Assembly: GCF_019457595.1 (NCBI RefSeq)
Contig: NZ_CP080419.1
Coordinates: forward strand, 1,426,001-1,490,000
Length of the DNA: 64,000 bases
Origin: Shewanella psychrotolerans
Lineage (GTDB): Bacteria; Pseudomonadota; Gammaproteobacteria; Enterobacterales; Shewanellaceae
Reading direction: 5' to 3'
This document shows, in pieces, positions 27,083-35,731 of the stretch. The notes beneath the pieces were generated by a model. It saw nothing but the letters and a program-made list of their open reading frames with translations. It searched no databases and was not told the DNA's origin. Every line of letters starts with the position of its first letter. The first letter of the stretch is position 1. A program made the position numbers and the translations under genes.

Positions 27083-27544
27083 GGTGGAGATGATCTACTT
27101 TGGCTGTTGGACAGCGCCAGTTTACACCATTTTAACGCTATTTAGTGAACCCAATTCATGCTCAGTTTCAATCCCAATCGGTATACTCACAGTGCGGCTG
27201 ATTAGTGCTATACTCATTTTGATTTCTCTATACCGTCGTGATAGCTAATACCAACTTAGTATAACGATGTGTTTGCAACGAGTGAAAAGCCTAGTTGAAC
27301 TAGGGCCAAACTCGTTAACACAGCATCAAAAGTGCTAAAACTCGCCGGTTAGGTGTGTTTTTGGCTTACGACTTCTGCGTTGAATGGTCTGACAAGGGAA
27401 CAAGCATTCCTTCATCGATTCGCCTTGTGAATGAGTTGCCAAAAAACACGCTGAGTAGACCACTTTCTTATACTGATTGGTATAAGATCGATAAAAAGTG
27501 GAAATAAGCATAGGGACAGAGCCTGTCAACTCAGGGAGAGAAGT
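27083..27544. other. Intergenic region carrying a dispersed repeat
   Basis: This 462-base gap contains the complete MITE-like copy at 27249-27485 (listed separately). The left part should hold the promoter of the pseudouridine synthase gene. No reading frame here is convincing. Confidence 0.55.
27249..27485. repeat. MITE-like dispersed repeat, full copy
   Basis: About 237 bases bounded by imperfect inverted ends, TACCAACTTAGTATA on the left and TATACTGATTGGTA on the right. The interior is non-coding. A shorter relative lies at 19700-19823; shared blocks include TCGTTAACACAGCATC and AAAAGTGCTAAAAC. Two related copies in one window indicate a dispersed family. No transposase is nearby, so movement would need one in trans. 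Confidence 0.75.
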
Positions 27545-28420
27545 ATGCTGCATGTTATCGTTAGAGTCGGTATTCTGTTGTTGGTTTTGTTTAGTCAATT
27601 GATATGGGCCGATCCTACTCAAACTCCAAGTCAAGTACGTTATAACCTGTCTGATGAATATATTGATCTCAAGCAAACTTACTTTATCGACCTGTTAAGG
27701 TTAGCGATGGAGAAGAGCCAGCAGCAGTATGGCGATTTCGAGTTGCAAGCCGTAGCAATCGATATGCCTCAGCGTAGAGCTATCAAGTCTGTGCAAGAGT
27801 CCGAACTGGATGTTGTTTGGACCATGAGCTCTATCGAAAGAGAACAACAATTAAAGCCTGTCTATTTCCCTTTGTTGAAAGGGCTTTTGGGCTATCGCAT
27901 TGCCGTTATCCGCAAAGAAGATGAAGATAAATTTATTGATATTAATGACCTAGAAGAACTGCAAAGGATCCCCGTAGGCCAAGGGCTTGATTGGCCCGAT
28001 AGTGATATTCTTCAAAAACAAGGCTTTACCTTAGTCCGAGGCGCCGACCATAATCTCCTAACAATGCTCAATAAAAAACGTTTTGATTACTATCTTCGAG
28101 GAATACATGAGCCTTGGAGCGAACTCGTCGGTCGATCCAATTTGATGGTCGAGACAACTTTCGTCATCATTTATCCTGCCCCAATCTATTTTTTTGTTAG
28201 ACAAGATAATGATTTATTAGCCGAAAGAATTGAATATGGTCTTAGGGCCGCTTTGGCCGATGGCAGTTTTGACAGCCTATTTTATGATCACGCAATCACT
28301 CGCGGCGTACTAGAGCGTGTTAACCTTCTTACACGTCGAGAGTTTAGAATTGATAATCCGTTTTTGTCCGATAGCTCTAAGAACTTATTGAGTGAAAGGC
28401 AGTTATGGTTTAATGAATAA
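27545..28420 (+). CDS. Periplasmic substrate-binding-like protein
   Basis: A 291-residue secreted protein. A signal peptide (HVIVRVGILLLVLFSQLIWA) is followed by a type 2 periplasmic-binding fold: TYFIDLLRLAMEKSQQQYGDFELQAV, ELDVVWTMSSIEREQQLKPVYFPLLKGLLGYRIAVIRKED, then DLEELQRIPVGQGLDWPDSDILQKQGF. No ABC transporter genes are adjacent. Such orphan SBP_bac_3-like proteins in Shewanella often act as sensors or have no known role. The gene after it on the strand is a diguanylate cyclase, 350 bases away. GGGAGAAGT precedes the ATG. Confidence 0.82.
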   Translation: MLHVIVRVGILLLVLFSQLIWADPTQTPSQVRYNLSDEYIDLKQTYFIDLLRLAMEKSQQQYGDFELQAVAIDMPQRRAIKSVQESELDVVWTMSSIEREQQLKPVYFPLLKGLLGYRIAVIRKEDEDKFIDINDLEELQRIPVGQGLDWPDSDILQKQGFTLVRGADHNLLTMLNKKRFDYYLRGIHEPWSELVGRSNLMVETTFVIIYPAPIYFFVRQDNDLLAERIEYGLRAALADGSFDSLFYDHAITRGVLERVNLLTRREFRIDNPFLSDSSKNLLSERQLWFNE

Positions 28421-28769
28421 TTGTTTTCGCTAATGTATTTGCGTTGACCTCATATTAGGTAAAATCGATGCCTTGCCGAGTAACGAACTCGTTAAGCCGA
28501 TTGACTATAATTTAATCCGATTTCAGGTTCTCTAGTATTTACCTTCGTCATAATGAAGCATATCGAATTAATAAGCTCAGGCTATTAAAAGTTAAATTCA
28601 TTCTTGGTATTAAAGTGGTGATTTAATCTTGCTGTGATCTATAAATAAGACTAAATTCATAGCAGTAGAGTATGTTTTTTAAACAGTTCACCTAGGCGTG
28701 TCGGTATAGTGGAATTAAAATTCGATAAGGATTACTCGATTAACGCGTCTTGAAATTAAGGTTGTCTTT
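28421..28769. other. Intergenic region upstream of the diguanylate cyclase
   Basis: About 350 AT-rich bases, with no gene, repeat or hairpin that I can support. It should contain the promoter of the gene at 28770. Confidence 0.5.
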
Positions 28770-29678
28770 ATGATCCATAATGAACAAATGACGTTAGTGT
28801 TAGAGGCATTACCCGATCCTGCGTTCATTTTATCGAAAAGCGGTAAATATATTGCCGTGTTTGGTGGTAAAGATAGCCGTTATTATCATGATGGTAGCAA
28901 CTTAGTCGGATTGACCCTTGACGAGGTGTTGACTCCGAATAAGGCAAATTGGTTTTTAAGCATCATTGAGCGCGCACTTAGCAGTAAAAAATTACAGGTC
29001 GAAGAGTATGAACTAAGCAACAAGGATGTAAAAGGCTTGCCTGATGAAGGACCTGCACAGCCAATTTGGTTCGAGGGACGTATTCAAGCGCTGGATTTTT
29101 TAGTTGATGACGAAGAGGTTGTACTTTGGGTTGCTAGTAATATTTCCCAACGGCATGAGTTTGAAATCCAACTGCGAGAACTTAGTGATACCGATCAATT
29201 AACGGGACTGTTTAATCGGCGTCGTTTAGAGCGAGATTTAACCTTTCAATATGACAGTTTACAACGCTACGGCATTCCGACCGCTATTTTAATGTTAGAT
29301 TTAGATCACTTAAAATTGATCAACGATAAATTGGGTCATCAGGTCGGTGATGAGACGATTGTTGCCGTTGCCAAAACTTGTAGAATTCATTTTAGAAAAA
29401 CCGATAGCGCTTATCGTTATGGTGGTGATGAGTTTGTGATCTCGCTACCAGGAACAAACCAAGATCAATCTATGGCATTTGCAGAACACCTCAGGCTTGC
29501 TTTTAATGACGAGTTACAAAAACTGGCTCGAGATGGATTGTTTGCTACAGTAAGCATTGGTGTCGCGACGATTGAGCCGCAAGACGACTCCTATGAAGAT
29601 ACCCTGAAACGAGCGGATATCGCCCTTTATCAAGCTAAGCATGCGGGGAAAAATCGGGTGGCTATAGCACAGAGTTAA
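28770..29678 (+). CDS. PAS-GGDEF diguanylate cyclase
   Basis: A 302-residue cytoplasmic enzyme predicted to make cyclic di-GMP. The PAS-like sensor occupies residues 1-130 (MTLVLEALPDPAFILSKSGKYIAVFGGKDSRYYHD...VVLWVASNISQR). The GGDEF domain follows with DTDQLTGLFNRRRLERDL, LMLDLDHLKLINDKLGHQVGDE and an intact active site RYGGDEF. The inhibitory I-site RxxD is present as RKTD nine residues before GGDEF, so product feedback is likely. The C-terminal LKRADIALYQAKHAGKNRV is standard. No EAL domain. The signal it senses is unknown. Confidence 0.92.
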   Translation: MIHNEQMTLVLEALPDPAFILSKSGKYIAVFGGKDSRYYHDGSNLVGLTLDEVLTPNKANWFLSIIERALSSKKLQVEEYELSNKDVKGLPDEGPAQPIWFEGRIQALDFLVDDEEVVLWVASNISQRHEFEIQLRELSDTDQLTGLFNRRRLERDLTFQYDSLQRYGIPTAILMLDLDHLKLINDKLGHQVGDETIVAVAKTCRIHFRKTDSAYRYGGDEFVISLPGTNQDQSMAFAEHLRLAFNDELQKLARDGLFATVSIGVATIEPQDDSYEDTLKRADIALYQAKHAGKNRVAIAQS

Positions 29679-29971
29679 CTTTAGGCTGTCGTATTTTCGT
29701 TGCCAGTTGCTACTGCCTAAAACGATATCGCCGTAATATTAAACTCGATCCTCAAACTCAAGTTGTTAAAGCCCTTATTGAATTAGTCTTGTTGCGATAA
29801 AAGCGATCACCAGCATGGTTATCGTGTTTTAGGTTCATTTTCTGACACTTTCCCCATGCTTTAATGCAAATTCACTTGTCCTTGAGCGTTGACGAGCATA
29901 CTGTTAATAGTAATTGTTCTCATTATAGTGGTTGCATTATGTGGTTTTCTAGTGCGAGAAGGGGTTGAGTT

Positions 29972-31723
29972 ATGGAAGTACATTTACAAGCAAAGATTAA
30001 ACATTGGCTCAGTCTCGATGCTGATGAAAAGAGTCGTAAACAGATCCACACTTTGCTTGATAACGGTGATAGTGACGAATTAGCCAAGCGATTTAGCGGG
30101 CGTCTTATGTTTGGCACCGCAGGTATTCGTGGTGTGGTGGGAGCTGGCCCAATGAGAATGAACCGTTTAGTGGTTCAACAAACATCGAAAGGGGTGGCTG
30201 AATACCTTAAAGCTCAGATAAAGGATGCGTCAACTCGCGGCGTTATTATCGGTTACGATGGTCGCCATGATTCAAAGCAGTTTGCCCATGATACCGCAGC
30301 CGTTTTAACGAGTGCAGGTATTAAGGTTTACCTTACCGAGAAGGTTGCAGCTACGCCGCTAGTTGCCTTTGGGGTGCTGCATTTACATGCGGCGGCGGGC
30401 ATTGTTGTTACCGCGAGTCATAATCCACCGCAATACAATGGCTATAAAGTTTACTGGGAGAATGGTGCACAGATCATTCCTCCTCATGATAGTGGAATCG
30501 CAGCGCGTATCGAGCATGCTGCAACTCAGCCTATATTGCTAATGAGCCATAATGAGGCTATTGCCTCTGGTCAGTTAATCATACTGGGTGACGATTTTTA
30601 TCAAGCCTATCGTTGTGCTATTAAACAAGCGATCACTTTGCAAAATCATACCGTACCAGCGCGAGTGAGTTTAGCTTATACAGCAATGCATGGAGTTGGT
30701 GCTGACATGGCCGAAACTGTGCTCAAGGATGCGGGGTTTACCCAGGTCTATTCGGTGGCTGCGCAGCGAGAGCCCGATGGCGATTTTCCAACGGTTAATT
30801 TTCCAAACCCAGAAGAAGCTGGAGCGATGGATTTGGTGATGGCAGAGGCGCATAAACACTCGGCTATGCTAGCGTGTGCAAACGATCCCGATGCTGATCG
30901 ATTTGCGGTGGCAGTTAGGAAACTTGAGGCCGTAGCTGATATGGCCGCCAGTGAGGCATATCAAATGTTGACAGGTGATCAGGTTGGGGTGTTGTTGGGG
31001 CATTATCTATTGTCTCATGCTCCCGATAATCAAAGGCTGACGTGCCGAACGATAGTGTCATCTAGCTTGTTATCTAAGATTAGCGCCTCGATGAATGGCA
31101 TATGTGAAACCACGTTAACAGGCTTTAAATGGCTCACGAACGTGGGGATGGCAAAGCAAACTCGAGATAATCAATTCTTGTTTGCCTACGAAGAGGCGCT
31201 GGGCTACACCATAGGCAGTATGGTGTGGGACAAAGATGGTCTATCTGCCTTAGTGGCCTTTGCTCAGTTGACCGCTGAGCTTGCTGCGAACAATCAAACC
31301 ATTTGGGATAGGCTAGAAATTATCTATCGTGAGCACGGGTTTTACCTCAATCAACAGGTTAGCATTGCGCTAACAGCAGATAGCGGCGCTCCCACTATTG
31401 GTGAGCAGCTAAGAGCATTGGCACCGAGTCAAATTGCTGGTCGAGCAGTGGTATCGGTCGATGATATCAGCGTTGGCACGCGCTATTATGCGGACGGTCG
31501 TGAGGAGGTTATCGACTTGCCCGATAGCGATGTGCTTATCTATCAGCTCGATGATGGTGCTAGGGTTATCGTTCGCCCGTCAGGTACTGAACCTAAGGTG
31601 AAATGTTACTACGAAGTGGTCGAGCAGTTTGTTGATACAGATAGCTTACAAACGGTGCAAGCGCGTGCAGCGCAGTCAATGGCTAAGTTGATTAAGAGCC
31701 ATCAACAAGAGTTGCCAGGTTAA
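29972..31723 (+). CDS. Phosphoglucomutase/phosphomannomutase family protein
   Basis: An alpha-D-phosphohexomutase of 583 aa related to PGM2-type phosphoglucomutase/phosphopentomutase. Domain landmarks: RLMFGTAGIRGVVGAGPMRMN, the phosphoserine loop VTASHNPPQYNGYKVYWENGAQIIPP (about residues 145-170), metal-binding NDPDADRFAVA, sugar-binding FAYEEALGYTIGSMVWDKDG and phosphate-binding RPSGTEPKVKCYYE. AAGGGG eight bases before the ATG supports the start. Substrate among glucose-, mannose- and ribose-phosphates cannot be decided by eye. Confidence 0.9.
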   Translation: MEVHLQAKIKHWLSLDADEKSRKQIHTLLDNGDSDELAKRFSGRLMFGTAGIRGVVGAGPMRMNRLVVQQTSKGVAEYLKAQIKDASTRGVIIGYDGRHDSKQFAHDTAAVLTSAGIKVYLTEKVAATPLVAFGVLHLHAAAGIVVTASHNPPQYNGYKVYWENGAQIIPPHDSGIAARIEHAATQPILLMSHNEAIASGQLIILGDDFYQAYRCAIKQAITLQNHTVPARVSLAYTAMHGVGADMAETVLKDAGFTQVYSVAAQREPDGDFPTVNFPNPEEAGAMDLVMAEAHKHSAMLACANDPDADRFAVAVRKLEAVADMAASEAYQMLTGDQVGVLLGHYLLSHAPDNQRLTCRTIVSSSLLSKISASMNGICETTLTGFKWLTNVGMAKQTRDNQFLFAYEEALGYTIGSMVWDKDGLSALVAFAQLTAELAANNQTIWDRLEIIYREHGFYLNQQVSIALTADSGAPTIGEQLRALAPSQIAGRAVVSVDDISVGTRYYADGREEVIDLPDSDVLIYQLDDGARVIVRPSGTEPKVKCYYEVVEQFVDTDSLQTVQARAAQSMAKLIKSHQQELPG

Positions 31724-32151
31724 TCCTCTTTAAAGTTAATTTGTCCCTACAGACACTATGTTGTCAGTAGGGACACGTTAAGATCGTTATGTCACTCAGT
31801 ATTTTACAGGATATTGAGCTCCGATATCGGTACCGAGATAACAAGCAAAATGTGATGTTACAACAAGCACCTTTGGTTTGGGGCTAAATTGCCGCAAGCA
31901 GCAGTCACTATTTTGCGGTTATTGATGGCAACCAAAGAGGGCAATGTGGTTTTAGCTGCTTGTTTATGGCCTTGCTGAGGTGGTGAACTCGGTGATGACT
32001 TTCGACATATCAGGGCCGATCGCATTACTGGGCTTGTGTGCCTCGATCGGTTTTTGCGGCCACACCGGGGCAGGAACTCGAGGATTTTATTGATTTGATG
32101 CAACAAAAACAGGCCAACAAGGAGATTACTAATCACTTACTAATCAATAGT
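31724..32151. other. Gap of unclear content before the DCC gene
   Basis: The DCC frame continues open upstream to 32038, encoding PRSVFAATPGQELEDFIDLMQQKQANKEIT, which looks protein-like but matches nothing I recognise. A 92-codon frame on the minus strand overlaps it. Either the DCC gene starts earlier than I call it, or this is the remnant of another gene. An AAGGAG at 32119 lies too far from the ATG at 32152. Confidence 0.4.
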
Positions 32152-32568
32152 ATGACGAAGTCTGATCTTTCGTCGTTAGTGATTTTTGATGGCGTATGTA
32201 ATTTATGTCATGGGGCGGTGAGGTTTATTATCGCCCGTGACCCCAAGGCGGTGTTTCAATTTGTTGCCTTGCAGACTCCCATTGCGCAAGCTTTGCTTGC
32301 TAAGGCATCTATTTCACCATTAGCGGCACAAGCGGATACCGTCTACTTGATAAAAGATGGCGAGGTTTTTATCAAGAGTGAGGCAGCAATTGAAATTGCT
32401 AAATCTTTAACGGGTTATTGGCCTTGGTTGCGTGTTCTGCGCTGGTTGCCGCTGGGGCTACGTGATTGGGGGTATGATTTTATTGCGCGCAATCGTTACC
32501 GCTTATTTGGCCAACGCCCGCTCTGTTTAATGCCTGATGATGAAACCAAAAGCCGCTTCGTTGAATAA
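32152..32568 (+). CDS. DCC-family thiol-disulfide oxidoreductase-like protein (DUF393)
   Basis: A 138-residue protein named for its DxxCxxC motif, seen here as FDGVCNLCHGAVRFIIARDPKAVFQFVALQT. The C-terminal half has DTVYLIKDGEVFIKSEAAIEIAKSLTGYWPWLRVLRWLPLGLRDWGYDFIARNRYRLFG. Both match the family, which has a thioredoxin-like fold and a presumed redox role without a defined substrate. The start is uncertain because no ribosome binding site precedes the ATG, and an in-frame extension of 38 codons is possible. It is convergent with panP. Confidence 0.87.
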   Translation: MTKSDLSSLVIFDGVCNLCHGAVRFIIARDPKAVFQFVALQTPIAQALLAKASISPLAAQADTVYLIKDGEVFIKSEAAIEIAKSLTGYWPWLRVLRWLPLGLRDWGYDFIARNRYRLFGQRPLCLMPDDETKSRFVE

Positions 32569-32642
32569 GGCGGCTCGTTGGAGATAAGATAGGGTTTATT
32601 TCTGCGCGTGTTTACGGCTAACCCTTAGTTCAAAGTTAACTG

Positions 32643-34286
32643 TTATTTTAACGATAACAATTGCGGTAAAAATAACGAGTCTTGTAGCGCTATCTCTCTT
32701 TGCTCTTCAATCACTTGCTGCAAAATATCGTGACCTGTTAGTGGGTTGGCTAATACCACCCTAAACACCACTGAGGTTAAGCCTAAGTTATTGTCTGGTG
32801 TGATGCGGGTACGCGATACAAATGACTTCCCCTGTTCTCGTTGACGTTTTTGTATAAACTTGGTTAAGCCATCGAGTTGCTGGTTTATTCGGGTGACTAA
32901 GTCGAGATTGTCATCCAGCACCGCCTGTTTGAGTAAAGTCTGCACCTTGGCGGGTACATAACGATAGGTCAGTAGGCATAGCTCTGGCGCAGACACCAAC
33001 TGAAAATCCTCTTGCTGTTGAATAAGCTCGGCAAAATCGCGCGCCTTTTCTAGGCTGTTGTTGATCAGAATTTCATAGCCGTGACGGCCAATCACCTGTA
33101 AGCAAGCATGCACTAACATCGCCATGCCCGGGCGTGAGCCCTCCAAGGTTTGGCTGCCTAAATCTTTAGAACCCTTACGCAGAATATACTCAGCGTGATG
33201 CTTAATAGCGTTGGCAAATTCAGGGTCTTTAAATAACACCATACCTGCGCCCATAGGGACATACATCTGTTTATGGGCATCGATGGTGACTGAATCGGCA
33301 CGTTCAATCCCCGCCAATAGATGGCGATACTTATTCGATAGTAGACTCGCGCCGCCCCATGCTGCATCAACGTGAAAATGGCAATTAAGCTCAGATGCTA
33401 ATGTCGCTAGCTCGTTCAGGGGATCAATATTGCCTGTTTCTGTTGTACCCGCCACGCCAACAATCGCCATCAGCTTAATATTACGTGACTCAAGTTCGAT
33501 GGCCGCCGCGCGCATCTTAGCTACATCGACCTTGTTATCTTTGGCACAGGGAATGCTGATGATGTTGTCGCGGCCGATCCCAAGCAGATCGGCAGCTTTG
33601 CCTAGTGAATAATGGCCACGGGTTGAGACCAAAATAGCTAAATCGTCATAGCCATAATGGCGCAGACCCGCCATCAGTCCAGATGCCGCGATGCCTTTAA
33701 AATTGCCATCTGCTTTAAGTAGGCGGTTACGGGCGATCCATAGCGCGGTAATATTGGCGACCGTACCGCCAGAGCAAAATGCCCCCAGTGAGTGACTTGC
33801 GCTGTGCATCCAGTTGTCATAAAAATCATCACTTTGGCCATATACCATATGGTGCATCATGCCGAGCACTTGGCGCTCTAATGGGGTAAAGGCTTTTGAG
33901 GTTTCAATTTTGACTAAGTTCTGATTTAGCCCCACCATCATCTTCGATAATGGCAGCACGAAATAGGGCAGAGCAGAGGTCATATGACCGATAAAGCTCG
34001 GCGCAGAGGTATGTACGCTGTGAGCGATTAAGGTCTGCATCATCTGCTCGGCATAATCGGATACAAAGCTAGGTGAAGTCGGGATTTGATGGGCCTGAAA
34101 ATCTTTCTCTATTTCAGTTAAGGGTTTCTCGACGGCAACGATATTTTCTTTTAAGAATCCCATTAAGTTTTCAGATAGATTTTTTTCAATCTGACTCAAG
34201 GTTGAGTTGGGCGCTTCTGGCAAAGTGAAAATACGCAGTAACGCTTCTTCAGAGGCTGTTGCTTGTCGTGTCTGCTTAGATGTCAT
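32643..34286 (-). CDS. panP: Pyridoxal-dependent aspartate 1-decarboxylase
   Basis: A group II PLP decarboxylase of 547 aa, the length and pattern of the PanP family, which makes beta-alanine from aspartate and replaces the pyruvoyl enzyme PanD in Vibrio-like and related bacteria. Visible features: HSVHTSAPSFIGHMTSALPYFVLPLSKMMVGLNQNLVK, SGGTVANITALWIARNRLL, HFHVDAAWGGASLLS, and the PLP Lys in VTIDAHKQMYVPMGAGMVLF. The N-terminal 80 residues are typical of this subgroup rather than of glutamate decarboxylase. Divergent and unlinked to panBC here. A glutamate or diaminobutyrate decarboxylase is less likely. Confidence 0.85.
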   Translation of the reverse strand: MTSKQTRQATASEEALLRIFTLPEAPNSTLSQIEKNLSENLMGFLKENIVAVEKPLTEIEKDFQAHQIPTSPSFVSDYAEQMMQTLIAHSVHTSAPSFIGHMTSALPYFVLPLSKMMVGLNQNLVKIETSKAFTPLERQVLGMMHHMVYGQSDDFYDNWMHSASHSLGAFCSGGTVANITALWIARNRLLKADGNFKGIAASGLMAGLRHYGYDDLAILVSTRGHYSLGKAADLLGIGRDNIISIPCAKDNKVDVAKMRAAAIELESRNIKLMAIVGVAGTTETGNIDPLNELATLASELNCHFHVDAAWGGASLLSNKYRHLLAGIERADSVTIDAHKQMYVPMGAGMVLFKDPEFANAIKHHAEYILRKGSKDLGSQTLEGSRPGMAMLVHACLQVIGRHGYEILINNSLEKARDFAELIQQQEDFQLVSAPELCLLTYRYVPAKVQTLLKQAVLDDNLDLVTRINQQLDGLTKFIQKRQREQGKSFVSRTRITPDNNLGLTSVVFRVVLANPLTGHDILQQVIEEQREIALQDSLFLPQLLSLK

Positions 34287-34487
34287 CGAGGTGCATCGCT
34301 TAACTTGTGTCTGTTTTATAATAGAAAACAGGCGGACGAAAAAGGGAGCTAACTTTACTGTAAGCTTTATACCGCATCAAGGGGGAAAAGTGAAATGAGT
34401 AGCGGTAGGGGCGTAAAGCCCTGAGAGAACCCTGGGAGTGTTAACGCTGGTTAATTCCAGGGCATTTTATGTTAATGGGCTTTGGGA

Positions 34488-35648
34488 TTAATGACCTAGC
34501 CGATACAAGCGGGCGATATTCACTGCGCAGTGGTAAAGGTTGTCTTTGGCACTGGCCAATACATGTTCCAACGCCATGGCTCTAGGAGTTATCGAGAATA
34601 TTGCATCGATACCGTGATCGAGTAATACATTAGCATCATCACTCACGCAGCCTGCGATAGCGATAACAGGAATGCCTTGTTTATTGGCTTCGCGTGTGAC
34701 TCCCATTGGCGTTTTACCATGTAATGTTTGGCTGTCGAGGCGACCCTCTCCGGTGATCACTAGGTCTGCCCCATTGAGCGCACTGGCTAGGTCGACCGTT
34801 TTCATGACGATATCGATACCAGGTTTGAGCTCGGCGTTGAGATAAGCAAGTACAGCAAATCCCATACCTCCAGCCGCGCCCGATCCTGGCGTATGACGAT
34901 GTTCTGTTAATATGGTTTTAGAGGTGATGTCGGCAAAATGGGACAACGCACTGTCGAGGCATTCGGCCATCGCTGGTGTTGCTCCTTTTTGTGGACCAAA
35001 GACTGCCGATGCGCCCTTTTCGCCACAAAGTGGATTGTTAACATCGCAAGCGACCTCTATTTGGCAGCGGTAAAGTAATGGGTGCACCTGACTGATATCG
35101 ATAGTGTGCAGCGCTTCAAGCCCTGCACCGCCGGCATTAATCGGTTGACCGTTCTTATCGAGTAGTTGCACGCCGAGCGCTTGTAGCATACCCGCTCCAG
35201 CATCATTGGTGGCACTGCCACCTAAGCCGATAATAATATGTTTTATGCCAGCATTAAGGGCGTGACAGATCAGTTCGCCAGTGCCGTAACTAGTTGTCAG
35301 TTGCGGGTTACGCTGGCCGACCGGAACATGATGTAGTCCAGATGCCGCGGCCATCTCGATCACGGCCGTTTGGGTACTGTTTACACTTGTGCCTAAATGC
35401 TCGTTGCCCAAAATACCATAATGAGCCGTGACAGGTTTGCCAAGGGGGCCGACCACCTCGAGTTCAATGATTTTGCCGTTTGTCGCATCCACCATTGATT
35501 GCACTGTCCCTTCACCTCCGTCAGCAACGGGGACCTTGACATAGTCAGCATTGGGTAGCACATGACGAAATCCACGTTCAATCTCGTTGGCAACTTCCAT
35601 AGCGCTCAGGCTTTCTTTGTATGAATCGGGCGCAATGACTATTTTCAT
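34488..35648 (-). CDS. glxK: Glycerate kinase
   Basis: Phosphorylates D-glycerate, feeding it to glycolysis (386 aa, full GlxK/GarK length). Diagnostic segments: the start MKIVIAPDSYKESLSAMEVANEIERGFRHVLP, VPVADGGEGTVQSMVDATNG, GLGGSATNDAGAGMLQALGVQLLD, GSGAAGGMGFAVLAYLNAELKPGIDIVM and VITGEGRLDSQTLHGKTPMGV. AGGAAA before the ATG. It follows a GntP-type permease by 83 bases on the same strand, and a CdaR/SdaR-type regulator lies about 5 kb away. This fits the glycerate utilisation set known in Shewanella. Confidence 0.93.
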   Translation of the reverse strand: MKIVIAPDSYKESLSAMEVANEIERGFRHVLPNADYVKVPVADGGEGTVQSMVDATNGKIIELEVVGPLGKPVTAHYGILGNEHLGTSVNSTQTAVIEMAAASGLHHVPVGQRNPQLTTSYGTGELICHALNAGIKHIIIGLGGSATNDAGAGMLQALGVQLLDKNGQPINAGGAGLEALHTIDISQVHPLLYRCQIEVACDVNNPLCGEKGASAVFGPQKGATPAMAECLDSALSHFADITSKTILTEHRHTPGSGAAGGMGFAVLAYLNAELKPGIDIVMKTVDLASALNGADLVITGEGRLDSQTLHGKTPMGVTREANKQGIPVIAIAGCVSDDANVLLDHGIDAIFSITPRAMALEHVLASAKDNLYHCAVNIARLYRLGH

Positions 35649-35684
35649 TGATATTTCCTATACGTCAGGGATAGAACATCTGTT

Positions 35685-35724
35685 AATGGCTGCCATGATA
35701 CCAAAGGGTATCACGGCAGCCATT
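35685..35724. other. Strong hairpin between the permease and glycerate kinase genes
   Basis: Arms of 18 bases (AATGGCTGCC-TGATACC and its complement, one mismatch) around a four-base loop, starting eight bases after the permease stop. On the transcribed strand no T run follows, so it looks like an mRNA processing or stabilising element rather than a full terminator. Confidence 0.7.
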
Positions 35725-35731
35725 GTCGCTT

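Noticed and set aside
29889..30083. 64-codon plus-strand frame with a hydrophobic start
   Set aside because: Most of it overlaps the phosphohexomutase gene in another frame, and the upstream part lacks a ribosome binding site.
31858..32136. 92-codon minus-strand frame before the DCC gene
   Set aside because: No recognised domain, no ribosome binding site, and it overlaps the open upstream part of the DCC frame.
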